From the NCBI RefSeq assembly GCF_007746795.1, contig NZ_CP036343.1, positions 5,493,357 through 5,557,356 of the forward strand: a DNA stretch of 64,000 nucleotides. The letters run 5' to 3'. The translations under genes were made by a program, and so were the position numbers. The notes under the pieces are model-generated. The model saw nothing but the letters and a program-made list of their open reading frames with translations. It had not been told where the DNA came from and ran no database searches. How positions within the stretch are numbered: the stretch's first letter is position 1; every line of letters begins with the position of its first letter. This document shows, piece after piece, positions 54,420 through 63,078 of the stretch. The DNA comes from Gimesia algae (GTDB lineage Bacteria > Planctomycetota > Planctomycetia > Planctomycetales > Planctomycetaceae).

Positions 54420-54539
54420 CACATCATTCCTGTCTGCTGCGAGTGAAATAAGTTTACCCATAAACCATCTTACCATTTAACCACGACCTGAGAAGATGGT
54501 TTCGCAGAAAACAGTTTATTAAAGCATCATTCGGCAGAA

Positions 54540-54986
54540 TCAAAATGGTGTAGTCATGGCGTCCATGAGGTCAATATCGAAGGTATTGGGAATTGTCACC
54601 AGCAGGGTATTGTGGCCATCATCATCGAATTTGATGGAATTTCCCGGCATATCACCGGCATTCTTTTTAATCAACACCACGTTCTTATCCCGAATCAGGA
54701 AAAAATGTTCCTTAAGACCGTCTTCGCAGATGGTCACAAACATCAGCACCCCTTTTTTCAGTTTGACAGACTGTACCCGGGAAAAGAGTGTCGTCTTGGC
54801 GCGAGGATGTTTCGCCGACTGAAATTCAGCATGATCATTGGTCAGCAGCTCCCTATCCCCAGCTTGATTTCCCTCACTCAAAAAAAACAGTGAAATACAA
54901 AACAGAATGATAATGATCGATGATGCGGTCGTGAGTAGATCTTTCACTTGAGCCAACTCCCGCTTTCGGTGCCCGCGAAAGCTCAT
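54540..54986 (-). CDS. Hypothetical membrane-anchored protein
   Basis: From ATG 54986 the product has 148 residues: a basic N-terminus (MSFRGHRKRELAQVKDLL), one transmembrane segment (ASSIIIILFCISLFFL) and an extracytoplasmic beta-rich domain (KTTLFSRVQSVKLKKGVLMFVTICEDGLKEHFFLIRDKNVVLIKK) ending in an acidic stretch. No family is recognised. It is orphaned, divergent from the DUF3500 gene across about 570 bases. The start is not well defined, because ribosome sites are weak. Confidence 0.6.
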   Translation of the reverse strand: MSFRGHRKRELAQVKDLLTTASSIIIILFCISLFFLSEGNQAGDRELLTNDHAEFQSAKHPRAKTTLFSRVQSVKLKKGVLMFVTICEDGLKEHFFLIRDKNVVLIKKNAGDMPGNSIKFDDDGHNTLLVTIPNTFDIDLMDAMTTPF

Positions 54987-55560
54987 GCATGAAATTCTAT
55001 TGTTACTTCTCAGAAAGAGATGACAAATCACTTTCTCTGAACTTATCTGTTAGACAGCTATATGATGTCAGCAGGTGCAGTTTTTGTTCCTCGATTTTTA
55101 CTTTTTTTAACAATCTGCAGTAAGTCGCTGCACTCGCTTGGATTGGCTTCTGCAGCGTACATTCAGTCCTTCGTCGGTTTGCAATCATTATTGTCCGAAA
55201 ATTGAAGATTTGACCAAATCGCCGCCCGAAATCTGCCAGACCTACTCAGTACCTCGTGTGAAACTGGTAGAAACCACTAGTGGAGTGTCATTTTTATAAT
55301 TTGGGTTGATAGATATCACGAGAGTGCGACAACGGAGCCCGTAAACAACACCCCCAGCCCTCAATTTGTAGCTTGATAGAGCACTGGGACGATTCGCAAA
55401 TTCATTTGAAAATCTCCTGCCCTTCGGATTCCCCGTAAACTACTCTCGCTTCCCGCTCTCTGTTAAGATAAACCGACAAAACCTTGATTAAGGAATTTCG
55501 TTTCGAACAGAAACGTGATTCACATACCCCAAAGTTGATCTTCTGATAAGGAACTGCACC
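54987..55560. other. Long intergenic region
   Basis: About 570 bases separate the hypothetical membrane protein and the DUF3500 gene. I see short open frames with no ribosome site or family similarity, no repeat shared with the rest of the window and no strong hairpin. It probably carries both promoters; TATAAT-like stretches occur but are not distinctive. Confidence 0.45.
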
Positions 55561-56676
55561 TTGAAAACCTACCACCCCTATTCAAGCCTAGCGCTGCTGA
55601 CCTGCCTTTGCGTCACACTTGGCAGCAGCACTCTGACGTTCGCTGAACCCACAAAAGCACAACAGGCCTCGATCAGCCGGGCCAGCAGAGAAATGGCGGC
55701 GGCCGCCAAACGCTTTCTGGCATCCCTTCCCGAGGAACAACGTAAAGCAGCCACCTTCAAACTGGACAGCAAAGAACGTGACAGCTGGTACTTCATTCCC
55801 GACTTCGCCATCAAGGAAGATAAACGCACCGGTCTGCCCATGACTAAGATGACACCTCAGCAACAGATTTTCGCAGTCACACTGCCTGCCACCGCGCTCT
55901 CCCATCGGGGCTTTTTGGAAATGAACTCCATCCGCGCGCTGGAGCATGTCCTCTTCGAACTGGAAGGCAAAGACTACCGGAACCCCGAACTCTACTACGT
56001 CTCGATCTTCGGCAAACCCGATTCCAAAGGGACCTGGGGCTGGCGGTTTGAAGGGCATCACCTGTCTGTGAATGTCACCATTGTCGATGGCAAAAAATTC
56101 TCAGTCACTCCTTCCTTCTTCGGCTCCAACCCCGCAACCGTCAAGCAGGGGCCGCTGAAAGGTGTCGAAGTCCTCAAGGAAGAACAGCAACTGGCGTTGA
56201 ACCTCGTCAAATCGTTCAATCCCGATCAGTTGGCCATCGCCACCATCGACACAGCCGCCGTCGATAAAAAACTGCTGGCAAAAAGTGTGATCAAAGAAGT
56301 CCTGACCACCGATGATCCAGTCGTCGACAAAGGTCTGATTCAGCATAAAGGCATTCAGTACGCCGACCTCGACCCCAAACAGCAGAAAATGCTTCTGCGT
56401 CTGGTCAACGCCTACCTGGGTCGTTTCCGCCCCGAACTGCTCAAGGGAACCCGCTACCTGGGCAACCTCCGCGATGGCGACCACCTTTACTTCGCCTGGA
56501 GTGGCGGCCAGAAGCGGGGTGAATTCCATTACTACCGCATTCAGTCTAAGGTTTTCCTGATTGAATTCGCCAACACCCAGAACGACGCCAATCACGTCCA
56601 CGCGGTCTTCCGCGAATTCGACGGCGATTTCGGTCGCGACCTGCTCAAAGAGCATTTTAAGCAGCATCAGAAATAA
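55561..56676 (+). CDS. Secreted DUF3500 family protein
   Basis: Translation starts at TTG 55561 after AAGGA and gives a signal peptide (SLALLTCLCVTLGSSTLTFAE). The 371-residue product has DUF3500 marks: AAAAKRFLASLPEEQRKAATF, DSWYFIPDF, the core GTWGWRFEGHHLSVNVTIVDGKKFSVTPSFFGSNPA, and HYYRIQSKVFLIEFANTQNDANHVHAVFREFDGDFGRDLLKEH. The EGHH motif and the late histidines could bind metal, but no activity is known. It is followed by a strong terminator, so it is monocistronic. Confidence 0.88.
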   Translation: MKTYHPYSSLALLTCLCVTLGSSTLTFAEPTKAQQASISRASREMAAAAKRFLASLPEEQRKAATFKLDSKERDSWYFIPDFAIKEDKRTGLPMTKMTPQQQIFAVTLPATALSHRGFLEMNSIRALEHVLFELEGKDYRNPELYYVSIFGKPDSKGTWGWRFEGHHLSVNVTIVDGKKFSVTPSFFGSNPATVKQGPLKGVEVLKEEQQLALNLVKSFNPDQLAIATIDTAAVDKKLLAKSVIKEVLTTDDPVVDKGLIQHKGIQYADLDPKQQKMLLRLVNAYLGRFRPELLKGTRYLGNLRDGDHLYFAWSGGQKRGEFHYYRIQSKVFLIEFANTQNDANHVHAVFREFDGDFGRDLLKEHFKQHQK

Positions 56677-56699
56677 TTCTGAAAGCAAGATGACCAGCA

Positions 56700-56740
56700 A
56701 CAGGCCCGATGAGCAACCTTCATCGGGCCTGTTTTCTTTT
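56700..56740 (+). terminator. Rho-independent terminator of the DUF3500 gene
   Basis: ACAGGCCCGATGA (56700-56712) and TCATCGGGCCTGT (56720-56732) form a perfect 13-bp stem with a 7-base loop, followed by TTTTCTTTT. It lies 24 bases after the stop codon. Confidence 0.95.
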
Positions 56741-56807
56741 CAGAGGGAAAACCGGCTTCTGCAAATATTTTGTAGACTGGTTCCGCTCCAACAGTTACTT
56801 TACAGGG

Positions 56808-57479
56808 ATGGACAATATCTCCCGAGATCCCGGTCAGCTACAGAACTCCAGGGAAAACATCCCTGGAGCGACCGCTGACACTTCAGCCCCCCAACCCCGG
56901 CAGTTCGGCCGCTGGATTCGTAACATCATTCTGATCACACTGGGTCTCCTGTTCCTGTTCTACTTTCCGGTGATCAGTGAAACCTATTTTCGTTGCGCGA
57001 TCTGTGGCATGAACCATACCGAAAAACGGGTTACCGCTTTCGGCTGGCTCATTTCAGCATGGGAGCGACCGAATGAATCCAGTGACTGGTATCAGGCGAA
57101 TGTAGAACCAGTTCATCAGCATGTCTGGGTCCGTGGTACTTGTGCTGAAGGCAAAAGCGTTTTCGGCCAGACAGTATTAATGCAGCAAGTCTCCTCTCTT
57201 GCCTCGGGACCGTTCAGCTGGCTGTATCTGGGTAATTTCAAACTTATAGAATTCTATAAAGAAAGTCCGGACCCGGCTCGAGCCCGTGCTCTACTGCTGA
57301 AGCTGGCGTACTTTGAACCTGAAGGCTCCTCTGAAAGGAAAGTACAAGATGAAATCTTTTCACGATTGTGGGAATGGAGAAGCAATGGAATGCAAGCCCC
57401 TTGGCCGTTCGATGAGGGGGAGTTCCTGAGCCTAGATCAACCGACCAATCCAGATAATCCTCCATCCACGCCAGATTGA
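56808..57479 (+). CDS. Hypothetical single-pass membrane protein with CxxC
   Basis: From ATG 56808 the 223-residue product has a basic N-terminal region (PRQFGRWIR), one membrane helix (NIILITLGLLFLFYFPVI) and an extracytoplasmic part starting TYFRCAICGMNHTEKRVTAFGWLISAWERPNESSDW. The CAICGMNHTE motif is a plausible thiol or zinc site. Further on is VEPVHQHVWVRGTCAEGKSVFG, with more His and Cys. No family is recognised. In-frame codons upstream to 56709 run through the terminator stem and are rejected. The ribosome site is close to the start. Confidence 0.6.
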   Translation: MDNISRDPGQLQNSRENIPGATADTSAPQPRQFGRWIRNIILITLGLLFLFYFPVISETYFRCAICGMNHTEKRVTAFGWLISAWERPNESSDWYQANVEPVHQHVWVRGTCAEGKSVFGQTVLMQQVSSLASGPFSWLYLGNFKLIEFYKESPDPARARALLLKLAYFEPEGSSERKVQDEIFSRLWEWRSNGMQAPWPFDEGEFLSLDQPTNPDNPPSTPD

Positions 57480-57585
57480 ACAGACTTAATTTGTCTGTCA
57501 AACAGATCGGCCGAGACATGATATTTTACTGAGAAATTTCCAGAATTTTCATTTCCCAAACGAACCTGTTCAACCTTCTAAAGCT

Positions 57586-57671
57586 CATCACATTTAACCA
57601 TAGCGTCTGTCGATCTAGTATACTCGGTTCAAATAGTCTTGGAGACGCTACAGTAAAACTGGACACAGTCT
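57586..57671. repeat. 86-bp dispersed element, copy 2
   Basis: It is the second copy of the element at 46198-46283. The first 23 bases (through AGCGTCT) and the last 30 (from GGAGACGCT) are identical, while the middle differs at about nine positions. It lies upstream of the acetyltransferase gene. The AGCGTCT/AGACGCT arms can close a hairpin of about 50 bases. Confidence 0.75.
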
Positions 57672-57749
57672 GACCGTCCGCATACACACATCAACCTCAA
57701 TCCACGGAAATCTAAAGAGCCCCTCCCAAGCCCACTCACAGGAAAACAC

Positions 57750-58193
57750 ATGCATCGAATCATTCGCGAATATCAGCCAGCAGACCTCGACGACGTTCTG
57801 GCGTCCTGGGAGAGTGCCACCCGTCTGGCCCATCCTTTTCTACAGGAGGACTTCCTGGAACAGGAACGCCATAACATACCCAACCTTTATTTGCCCAATG
57901 CAGAAACCTGGGTCATTGAACAGGATCAACAGGTGATCGGCTTTATTGCCCTCCTGGGAAATGAAGTAGGTGCGATTTTTGTGAAACCGGAATTTCATGG
58001 CACCGGGGCCGGCAAGGCACTGATGGACAAAGCCCGAGAGCTGCGGGGCGATCTGCAGGTCGAAGTTTTCGAAGCCAATACCATCGGGCGTCAATTTTAT
58101 GATCGCTATGGTTTTCAGCCACTGTCAGAATCAACGCATGAGCCGACGGGAAACCGATTACTCAGACTTCAATTCAATACGGCTGTGACTTAA
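57750..58193 (+). CDS. GNAT-family N-acetyltransferase
   Basis: The 147-residue protein has the GNAT fold: MHRIIREYQPADLDDVLASWESATRLAHPFL, VIEQDQQVIGFIALLGNEVGAIFVKPEFHGTGAGKALMDKA (acetyl-CoA loop Q/R-x-x-G-x-G/A as FHGTGAGKA) and VEVFEANTIGRQFYDRYGFQPLSE. It resembles YjaB-like proteins. It transfers an acetyl group to an unknown amine. The start follows AGGAAAACAC. Confidence 0.88.
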   Translation: MHRIIREYQPADLDDVLASWESATRLAHPFLQEDFLEQERHNIPNLYLPNAETWVIEQDQQVIGFIALLGNEVGAIFVKPEFHGTGAGKALMDKARELRGDLQVEVFEANTIGRQFYDRYGFQPLSESTHEPTGNRLLRLQFNTAVT

Positions 58194-58231
58194 GATCAGA
58201 TTCAACTTACCTTCAACCTGGAAGTGGATTC

Positions 58232-58585
58232 ATGCCTGCTCACGAAAAAATCAACTACGTCGAATTCCCCGCCAGAGATCTGGCCGCAACGAAAGCATTC
58301 TTCGAGACCGTCTTCGGCTGGTCGTTCACCGATTACGGTCCGGACTACACCGCCTTCGCAAACGAAGGACTCGACGGCGGCTTCTTCAAGGCAGAACTCT
58401 GTTCCACAACAGAGAACGGCGGCGCGTTAATCGTGTTCTTCAGCGAGCAGTTGGAAGAAACACTCTCCAAAATAGAAGCAGCCGGCGGCCAGCTCACCAA
58501 ACCCATCTTCTCTTTTCCTGGGGGAAGACGCTTTCAGTTCCTGGAACCCTCGGGTAATGAATTTGCGGTCTGGTCCGATCGATAA
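58232..58585 (+). CDS. VOC/glyoxalase-like protein
   Basis: The 117-residue protein MPAHEKINYVEFPARDLAATKAFFETVFGWSFTDYGPDYTAFANEGLDGGFF is a single VOC unit, with the second half TLSKIEAAGGQLTKPIFSFPGGRRFQFLEPSGNEFAVWSDR. This beta-alpha-beta3 domain usually works as a dimer around a metal, here probably Glu and His ligands. Substrate unknown. It follows the acetyltransferase after 38 bases. Confidence 0.88.
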   Translation: MPAHEKINYVEFPARDLAATKAFFETVFGWSFTDYGPDYTAFANEGLDGGFFKAELCSTTENGGALIVFFSEQLEETLSKIEAAGGQLTKPIFSFPGGRRFQFLEPSGNEFAVWSDR

Positions 58586-58779
58586 GCGGCTGTTTCCAGT
58601 TACTGCGTGAACTCACTTTCTCATCTCGAATGTGAATTTTTGAGTTCTGGCAGAAACAACTTGAAAATGAACACGCAGACAGTAGGATCAATGCTTCCAG
58701 ACTGAACGCTTTGAAACTGAAAAGTGCTACCAGCCCAGTTCATCCCCAATTTCTTCATGCAACCAGAAACGACAGAATC

Positions 58780-59463
58780 ATGAACGAAAACGCTCCCGCT
58801 TCCGCTCGACTTCTGGCTCTTGACCACTTCGTGGACGATAAATGGTACAAGGTCACTGCAGTGACCGACTCCGATATGATCATCGCCGCCACGAAAACAG
58901 GCAAACAGCAGGCCATTCTCTCTGCCCTGGATGCAGGCGAGGATCCAGCCACCGTTCTGAAAAATAATTCCCCCCTCGGTCAGGGCCCCAAGATCTTTGC
59001 GTTACGCGATATCGAAGCCCTGGAGTGGTACAGCGATGCCGCCACCCTGAAGGCGCATTACACCGTCAATGGAAAATCCAAAAAGGCAGAAGCCAAACTG
59101 AGCAGTATGCCGAACCGGGACGCGATTCGGGACGTGGTCCAGCAGATCATCGGCCCTTGTGAGCAGATGGATGCGCCGGCCAGCATCTGGTACATCGGCA
59201 TGACACCACTGACCCTCAGCGGAATTTCACTTCTCGTGTTTGGTATTCCCGGATTCACGGGCTTATCCGATCCGGGTCAGGTGGATGTCGACAAAGTCTC
59301 GCGTCGTGGCCGCCTGCTGGCACGACTTTACAATATGATTGGACCGGTTGGTCTGCTTGCCATCGGCGGCGCCATCATCAGCGGTCTTTTGATCTGGTGG
59401 TACATCAGCTGCAAAACGCCCCCCGTCAGAACCATCGCCCGGCCTGTTCAACAGGGTGCTTAA
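58780..59463 (+). CDS. Hypothetical membrane protein, intact paralogue of the interrupted gene
   Basis: From ATG 58780 the 227-residue product has an N-terminal soluble part (LLALDHFVDDKWYKVTAVTDSDMIIAATKTGKQQAILSALDAGEDPATVLKNNSPLGQGPKIFALRDIEALEWYSD), two or three membrane segments (SIWYIGMTPLTLSGISLLVFGI; LYNMIGPVGLLAIGGAIISGLLIWWYI) and the C-terminus KTPPVRTIARPVQQGA. A longer TTG-initiated frame from 58711 is unlikely. It is 46% or so similar by eye to the split gene downstream, including the IEALEWY and PPVRTIARPV motifs. Function is unknown. Confidence 0.7.
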   Translation: MNENAPASARLLALDHFVDDKWYKVTAVTDSDMIIAATKTGKQQAILSALDAGEDPATVLKNNSPLGQGPKIFALRDIEALEWYSDAATLKAHYTVNGKSKKAEAKLSSMPNRDAIRDVVQQIIGPCEQMDAPASIWYIGMTPLTLSGISLLVFGIPGFTGLSDPGQVDVDKVSRRGRLLARLYNMIGPVGLLAIGGAIISGLLIWWYISCKTPPVRTIARPVQQGA

Positions 59464-59543
59464 CTCACATCACCCGACAGATTCTATCAGTTGTCAACCT
59501 GTTTTGACGCTCTCTGCTCTGTAAAGCCTGAAATGACATCTTA

Positions 59544-59726
59544 ATGACCGAAGAGTTTACCACTCCCGAAATCGTAAAAATGGACTACTATATTATTGGT
59601 CCCTGGTTCAAAATCGTTGTGATCACGGAAACCGAACTACTGGCAGCAACCACCAAAGCCACGAAGCACGCTGATATTCTTCAGTTGCTTGCTGATGAAG
59701 AAGATCCTGGAGAAACCCTCAGAGTC
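59544..59726 (+). pseudogene. 5' part of membrane-protein gene interrupted by the IS
   Basis: ATG 59544 starts MTEEFTTPEIVKMDYYIIGPWFKIVVITETELLAATTKATKHADILQLLADEEDPGETLRV. It aligns with the N-terminus of the protein at 58780 (LLALDHFVDDKWYKVTAVTDSDM...DAGEDPATVL). The frame runs into the insertion sequence and stops at 59798, so no full product can be made. Confidence 0.85.
59716..59726. repeat. 11-bp target-site duplication, left copy
   Basis: CCCTCAGAGTC, identical to 61440-61450, flanks the IS. Confidence 0.95.
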
Positions 59727-59739
59727 GAATGGCACTGCC
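59727..59739. repeat. Left terminal inverted repeat of the IS
   Basis: GAATGGCACTGCC, perfectly inverted at the right end. Confidence 0.95.
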
Positions 59740-59924
59740 GGTGTTTTTTTGCTTTGAGTATGCGCAACGGTTCCCATGTGACATCGTCACATGCTTGATT
59801 TTCTGATTTTTTTGCCAGTTCGCTGGAAATTGTGTTTGGCAAAACGTCTCCTGGCATTATGCTGCGTTCTGGCAGGGCCTTCCTTGGGTTGGTGTGGGCA
59901 AAACATTTGACCAAGGAAGGTCCT

Positions 59925-61403
59925 ATGCCATTTATATCATCTTCCCGAGTGAATGCAGCATCATTTTCTCTTTTCAAACGTTCGATGATGCAGGAGAGCA
60001 GCCTGCCGCTAGCCGACGTCCTTGACGATCAACGCTGGCAGCAGGTGTTTGACGAACACGAAATCGACTTTGGCAATGACCCCGATGTCATTTACACACC
60101 GGCAATCACTCTCTGGGCGTTAATCTCTCAGGTGTTCTTTTCCGGCGAGCAACGCAGCTGTAAGGCAGCCGTCATTCGTGTTGCCAGCTTATGGGCGGCA
60201 CTGGGGCGACGGGTCTGCAGTACGAATACCGGTGCTTACTGTCGCGCGCGACTCAAACTATCCTTTACCGTCATCCGCGATCTCGTCCAGCAACTTGCCG
60301 CGGATGCCGAAGCGGCCTGTGACCAGAACTGTGTCCAGTCTCGAGAGCAGTCAACGGCGCGCCTCAGTCCTTCCAGCGTCGCCGATGTGAAATCACGGAG
60401 TACCGGCGGTCGCATTCTGCTCGTTGACGGCTTCACCATCACGGCCGCCGATACCCCTGAGAATCAGCGGGCCTATCCGCAGAACCCGGCTCAGAAACCG
60501 GGGCTCGGGTTCCCCGTTCTCCGCTGCGTTTCTCTGATCTCGATGACCACCGGACTGCTGGTCGATCTGGTGAGCGGGCCTTACAGCGGTAAAGGGAGTG
60601 GCGAAACGGCCCTGCTTTGGCAAATGCTCGATGCACTCCGGCCGGGTGATATTCTGGTGGCTGACTCGTATTACTGCACGTACTGGCTGGTGAGTGCGTG
60701 CCATGCGCGGGGCGTTCAGATCCTGATGAAGAACCATCACCTGCGTGACAATCATCCACAAACCGCACGTCGACTGAACAAGCGAGAGCGCCTGGTGACA
60801 TGGTTACGTCCCCCCGTCCGTCCTGCCTGGATGACCCGTCAGGAATTCTGGCGACAACCGCTGACACTCACTCTGCGGCTGGTCGATGTGCAGATCAGTC
60901 AGCCGGGGTATCGCGCCAAAACATTTACGATTGCCACCACCATCACAGATCGGAAAGCATGCCCGGCGCGCTGGATCGCCGCCGTGTATCAGAGCCGCTG
61001 GCTGATCGAACTGGACATTCGCAGTATCAAGTGCTCGCTGGGGATGGATATCCTGCGGGCGAAGTCTCCGGCCATGGTGCTCACCGAACTCTGGTCATGT
61101 CTGCTGGCGTACAATCTGATTCGATTGAAGATGCTGCAGAGTAGCCTGGCGACAGGCCGTGATCCCCGTTCACTCTCGTTTACTACCACGCAACAGATGC
61201 TGGCTGCGAATTGGTTGCTGGGCGCGGTTACAAAAACGACTGAGGAATTAGCCACACTCGGACAGCAGGTCCCCTGCAGCGAACGTGTAGGGCATCGCAT
61301 CGGCCGAACAGAACCCAGAGCCAATAAACGCCGAACCAAAGTGCTGGCTTTGCTGAAGCAACCAAGATACCATTACCATCAACAAAGAAAAGCAACTGTA
61401 TGA
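59925..61403 (+). CDS. IS4-family DDE transposase
   Basis: ATG 59925 follows AAGGAAGG and gives 492 residues. The catalytic triad is Asp168 in ILLVDGFTITAADT, Asp247 in DILVADSYYCTYW and Glu362 in AVYQSRWLIELDIRSIK, the last being the Y-x2-R-W-x-IE signature of the IS4 group. The N-terminal region (VLDDQRWQQVFDEHEIDFGNDPDVIYTPAITLWALISQVF) is typical of the subgroup. The frame is intact, so the element may still move. A 31-codon upstream extension to 59832 lacks a ribosome site. Confidence 0.95.
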   Translation: MPFISSSRVNAASFSLFKRSMMQESSLPLADVLDDQRWQQVFDEHEIDFGNDPDVIYTPAITLWALISQVFFSGEQRSCKAAVIRVASLWAALGRRVCSTNTGAYCRARLKLSFTVIRDLVQQLAADAEAACDQNCVQSREQSTARLSPSSVADVKSRSTGGRILLVDGFTITAADTPENQRAYPQNPAQKPGLGFPVLRCVSLISMTTGLLVDLVSGPYSGKGSGETALLWQMLDALRPGDILVADSYYCTYWLVSACHARGVQILMKNHHLRDNHPQTARRLNKRERLVTWLRPPVRPAWMTRQEFWRQPLTLTLRLVDVQISQPGYRAKTFTIATTITDRKACPARWIAAVYQSRWLIELDIRSIKCSLGMDILRAKSPAMVLTELWSCLLAYNLIRLKMLQSSLATGRDPRSLSFTTTQQMLAANWLLGAVTKTTEELATLGQQVPCSERVGHRIGRTEPRANKRRTKVLALLKQPRYHYHQQRKATV

Positions 61404-61426
61404 ACGCAAACTCTTTCACAACAACA

Positions 61427-61439
61427 GGCAGTGCCATTC
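61427..61439. repeat. Right terminal inverted repeat of the IS
   Basis: GGCAGTGCCATTC, the reverse complement of the left end. Confidence 0.95.
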
Positions 61440-61450
61440 CCCTCAGAGTC
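61440..61450. repeat. 11-bp target-site duplication, right copy
   Basis: CCCTCAGAGTC directly follows the right inverted repeat and restores the target sequence. Confidence 0.95.
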
Positions 61451-61978
61451 TTTTCTCCTATGGAGCATCCGCTGAAGCGAGCTCCACTCGCTGATATTCA
61501 GGCACTGGAGTGGTACGAAAGTACTTCCAGAAGTAAGTGGCAGGATGGTCCAATGGAACTCAAACTGTATTACTTCGACCAGCAGAAAGAGAAATCAAAA
61601 CGGTTCAAAGTCAGATTCAGCAGCCCGGAAGTCCGTGATGAAATGATCCTGCATATCCAGCGACTCTTTTTGAAATGGGAGCAGAGAGAGGCCCCCTTTA
61701 CCTTCTGGCGGTGTGGCGTCCCCCCGCTGCTGTTCGTCTTGCTCACTTTCGTGATTTTCACTTTGCGGGCCATTTTTCACTTTTTCAAGTTTGGAGTGAA
61801 GATTGCGGATTTACCCGGCGGCATAGGAGAAAAAACACTGGCAGTCCTGCAGATCGCCTACAGTCGTGACTTTCCCCTCATGATCAGCGCCGTCGTTTTT
61901 GCGCTCGGCTGGTGGATCGTTACCTGGTGGCGTCCCCCCGTCAGAACCATTGCCCGACCTGTCCGGGATATCACGTAG
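61451..61978 (+). pseudogene. 3' part of membrane-protein gene interrupted by the IS
   Basis: In the frame of the 5' part, translation continues FSPMEHPLKRAPLADIQALEWYESTSRSKW... through two or three membrane segments (GVPPLLFVLLTFVIFTLRAIF; FPLMISAVVFALGWWIVTWW) to RPPVRTIARPVRDIT. Joined to 59544-59726 it gives 236 residues, close to the 227 of the paralogue at 58780. The open frame is also entered from inside the IS (from 61400), so a fusion product starting there is conceivable. Confidence 0.85.
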
Positions 61979-62177
61979 GCCACATAATCCTTATATCCCG
62001 AGATTCGTTTCCGGATAATTCCTTTTGAAAATTGCCTCTCCCTTAGTAAGATGTGATTTCATAAGCTACTGTTCAGTAGCAAGTACGCGCGACTTGCTGG
62101 AAGTCGTCGCGGAATAGGGATCTCTCACAACTCAATCACTTCCCTGAACTCACCAGAGTGAAACGAAAGGCTTTGTC

Positions 62178-62552
62178 ATGAACTGGTATCTGGCTGTCCT
62201 CAAAAAGTATGCAGATTTCGAAGGCCGGGCACGAAGAAAAGAATACTGGATGTTTTTCCTGTTCAATATCATCATCTCATTTGTCATCGGGATCCTCGGG
62301 GCAATTATAGGTGAAACAGGTGGACTCATTACGGTCTCGCTTTCCGGTTTGTACTCGCTGTTTATTTTCATCCCCAGCATCGCAGTCACAGTTCGTCGCC
62401 TGCATGATACCAATCGCACAGGCTGGTGGATCCTGATCGGTCTGATCCCCTTCTTCGGGGCAATCATCCTGTTTATCTTCATGATTCTGGACAGCGATCC
62501 CAACGCAAACGCATATGGAGAAAACCCCAAGCTGGCACCAGAACCGCAATAA
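62178..62552 (+). CDS. DUF805 membrane protein (copy 1)
   Basis: The 124-residue protein MNWYLAVLKKYADFEGRARRKEYWMFFLFNIIISFVIGILGAIIGETGG has the DUF805 start (YxxxLxKYxxFxGRAxRxEYWxF), three hydrophobic segments and the motif SIAVTVRRLHDTNRTGWWILIGLIPFFGAIILFIF with the conserved RRLHDT. It is an inner-membrane protein of unknown function. AAAGG precedes the start. A second copy follows after 124 bases. Confidence 0.9.
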   Translation: MNWYLAVLKKYADFEGRARRKEYWMFFLFNIIISFVIGILGAIIGETGGLITVSLSGLYSLFIFIPSIAVTVRRLHDTNRTGWWILIGLIPFFGAIILFIFMILDSDPNANAYGENPKLAPEPQ

Positions 62553-62676
62553 ACGATTACCGGTTTTAAACTGATTGAACCAGAAAGAGCGCGGGGGTAA
62601 GCAACCGCTGAATCTCGCGCTCCGCTTTGACAATTCTACACTCGATTTCGCTACTGTGGACTGAAACGGTCTTGAT

Positions 62677-63078
62677 ATGAACTGGTATCTGAAAGCACTG
62701 AAAAATTTTGCCACGCTCGATGGCCGCGCCCGTCGGCTGGAATACTGGATGTTTACCCTGTTCGACGTGATCTTCACGATCCTGTCTTTTGTTGTCGGTG
62801 CTGTCATCGGCAGGTTCCTGAATCTCGCAGATGGCCTGGAAGGTCTGGGGCTCGGCATGGGACTGTGTCTGCTTTACCTGCTGGTGGTGCTCATGCCCAA
62901 ACTGTCGGTCACCGTCCGCCGCCTCCACGATACCGACCGCAGCGCACTCTGGCTGCTGGTCTTTCTGATCCCCGGCATCGGCCCGCTGGTCATGTTTATC
63001 ATGATGCTTCTGGAAGGGACCGCCGGCCCCAACCAGTACGGCCCCGACCCGAAAGCAACCGCCGAACCGGCCCTCTGA
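62677..63078 (+). CDS. DUF805 membrane protein (copy 2)
   Basis: The 133-residue protein MNWYLKALKNFATLDGRARRLEYWMFTLFDVIFTILSFVVGAVIG aligns with copy 1 and carries KLSVTVRRLHDTDRSALWLLVFLIPGIGPLVMFIMMLLEGTAGPNQYGPDP. The two copies probably arose by tandem duplication and diverged. It is a three-pass membrane protein of unknown function. Confidence 0.9.
   Translation: MNWYLKALKNFATLDGRARRLEYWMFTLFDVIFTILSFVVGAVIGRFLNLADGLEGLGLGMGLCLLYLLVVLMPKLSVTVRRLHDTDRSALWLLVFLIPGIGPLVMFIMMLLEGTAGPNQYGPDPKATAEPAL

Larger units (their letters stand above)
59727..61439 (+). mobile_element. IS4-family insertion sequence (1,713 bp)
   Basis: The element has terminal inverted repeats GAATGGCACTGCC (left, 59727-59739; right, reverse complement at 61427-61439), a single transposase gene and 11-bp direct duplications outside the ends. 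Length, TIRs and duplication size fit the IS4 family. The element is inserted in the same orientation as the host gene. Confidence 0.95.

Noticed and set aside
55003..55188. Short minus-strand frame upstream of the hypothetical membrane protein
   Set aside because: No ribosome site and no similarity; it lies in AT-rich intergenic DNA.
56101..56700. 199-codon open frame antisense to the DUF3500 gene
   Set aside because: The sense frame has a signal peptide, family motifs and a terminator; the antisense frame is compositional.
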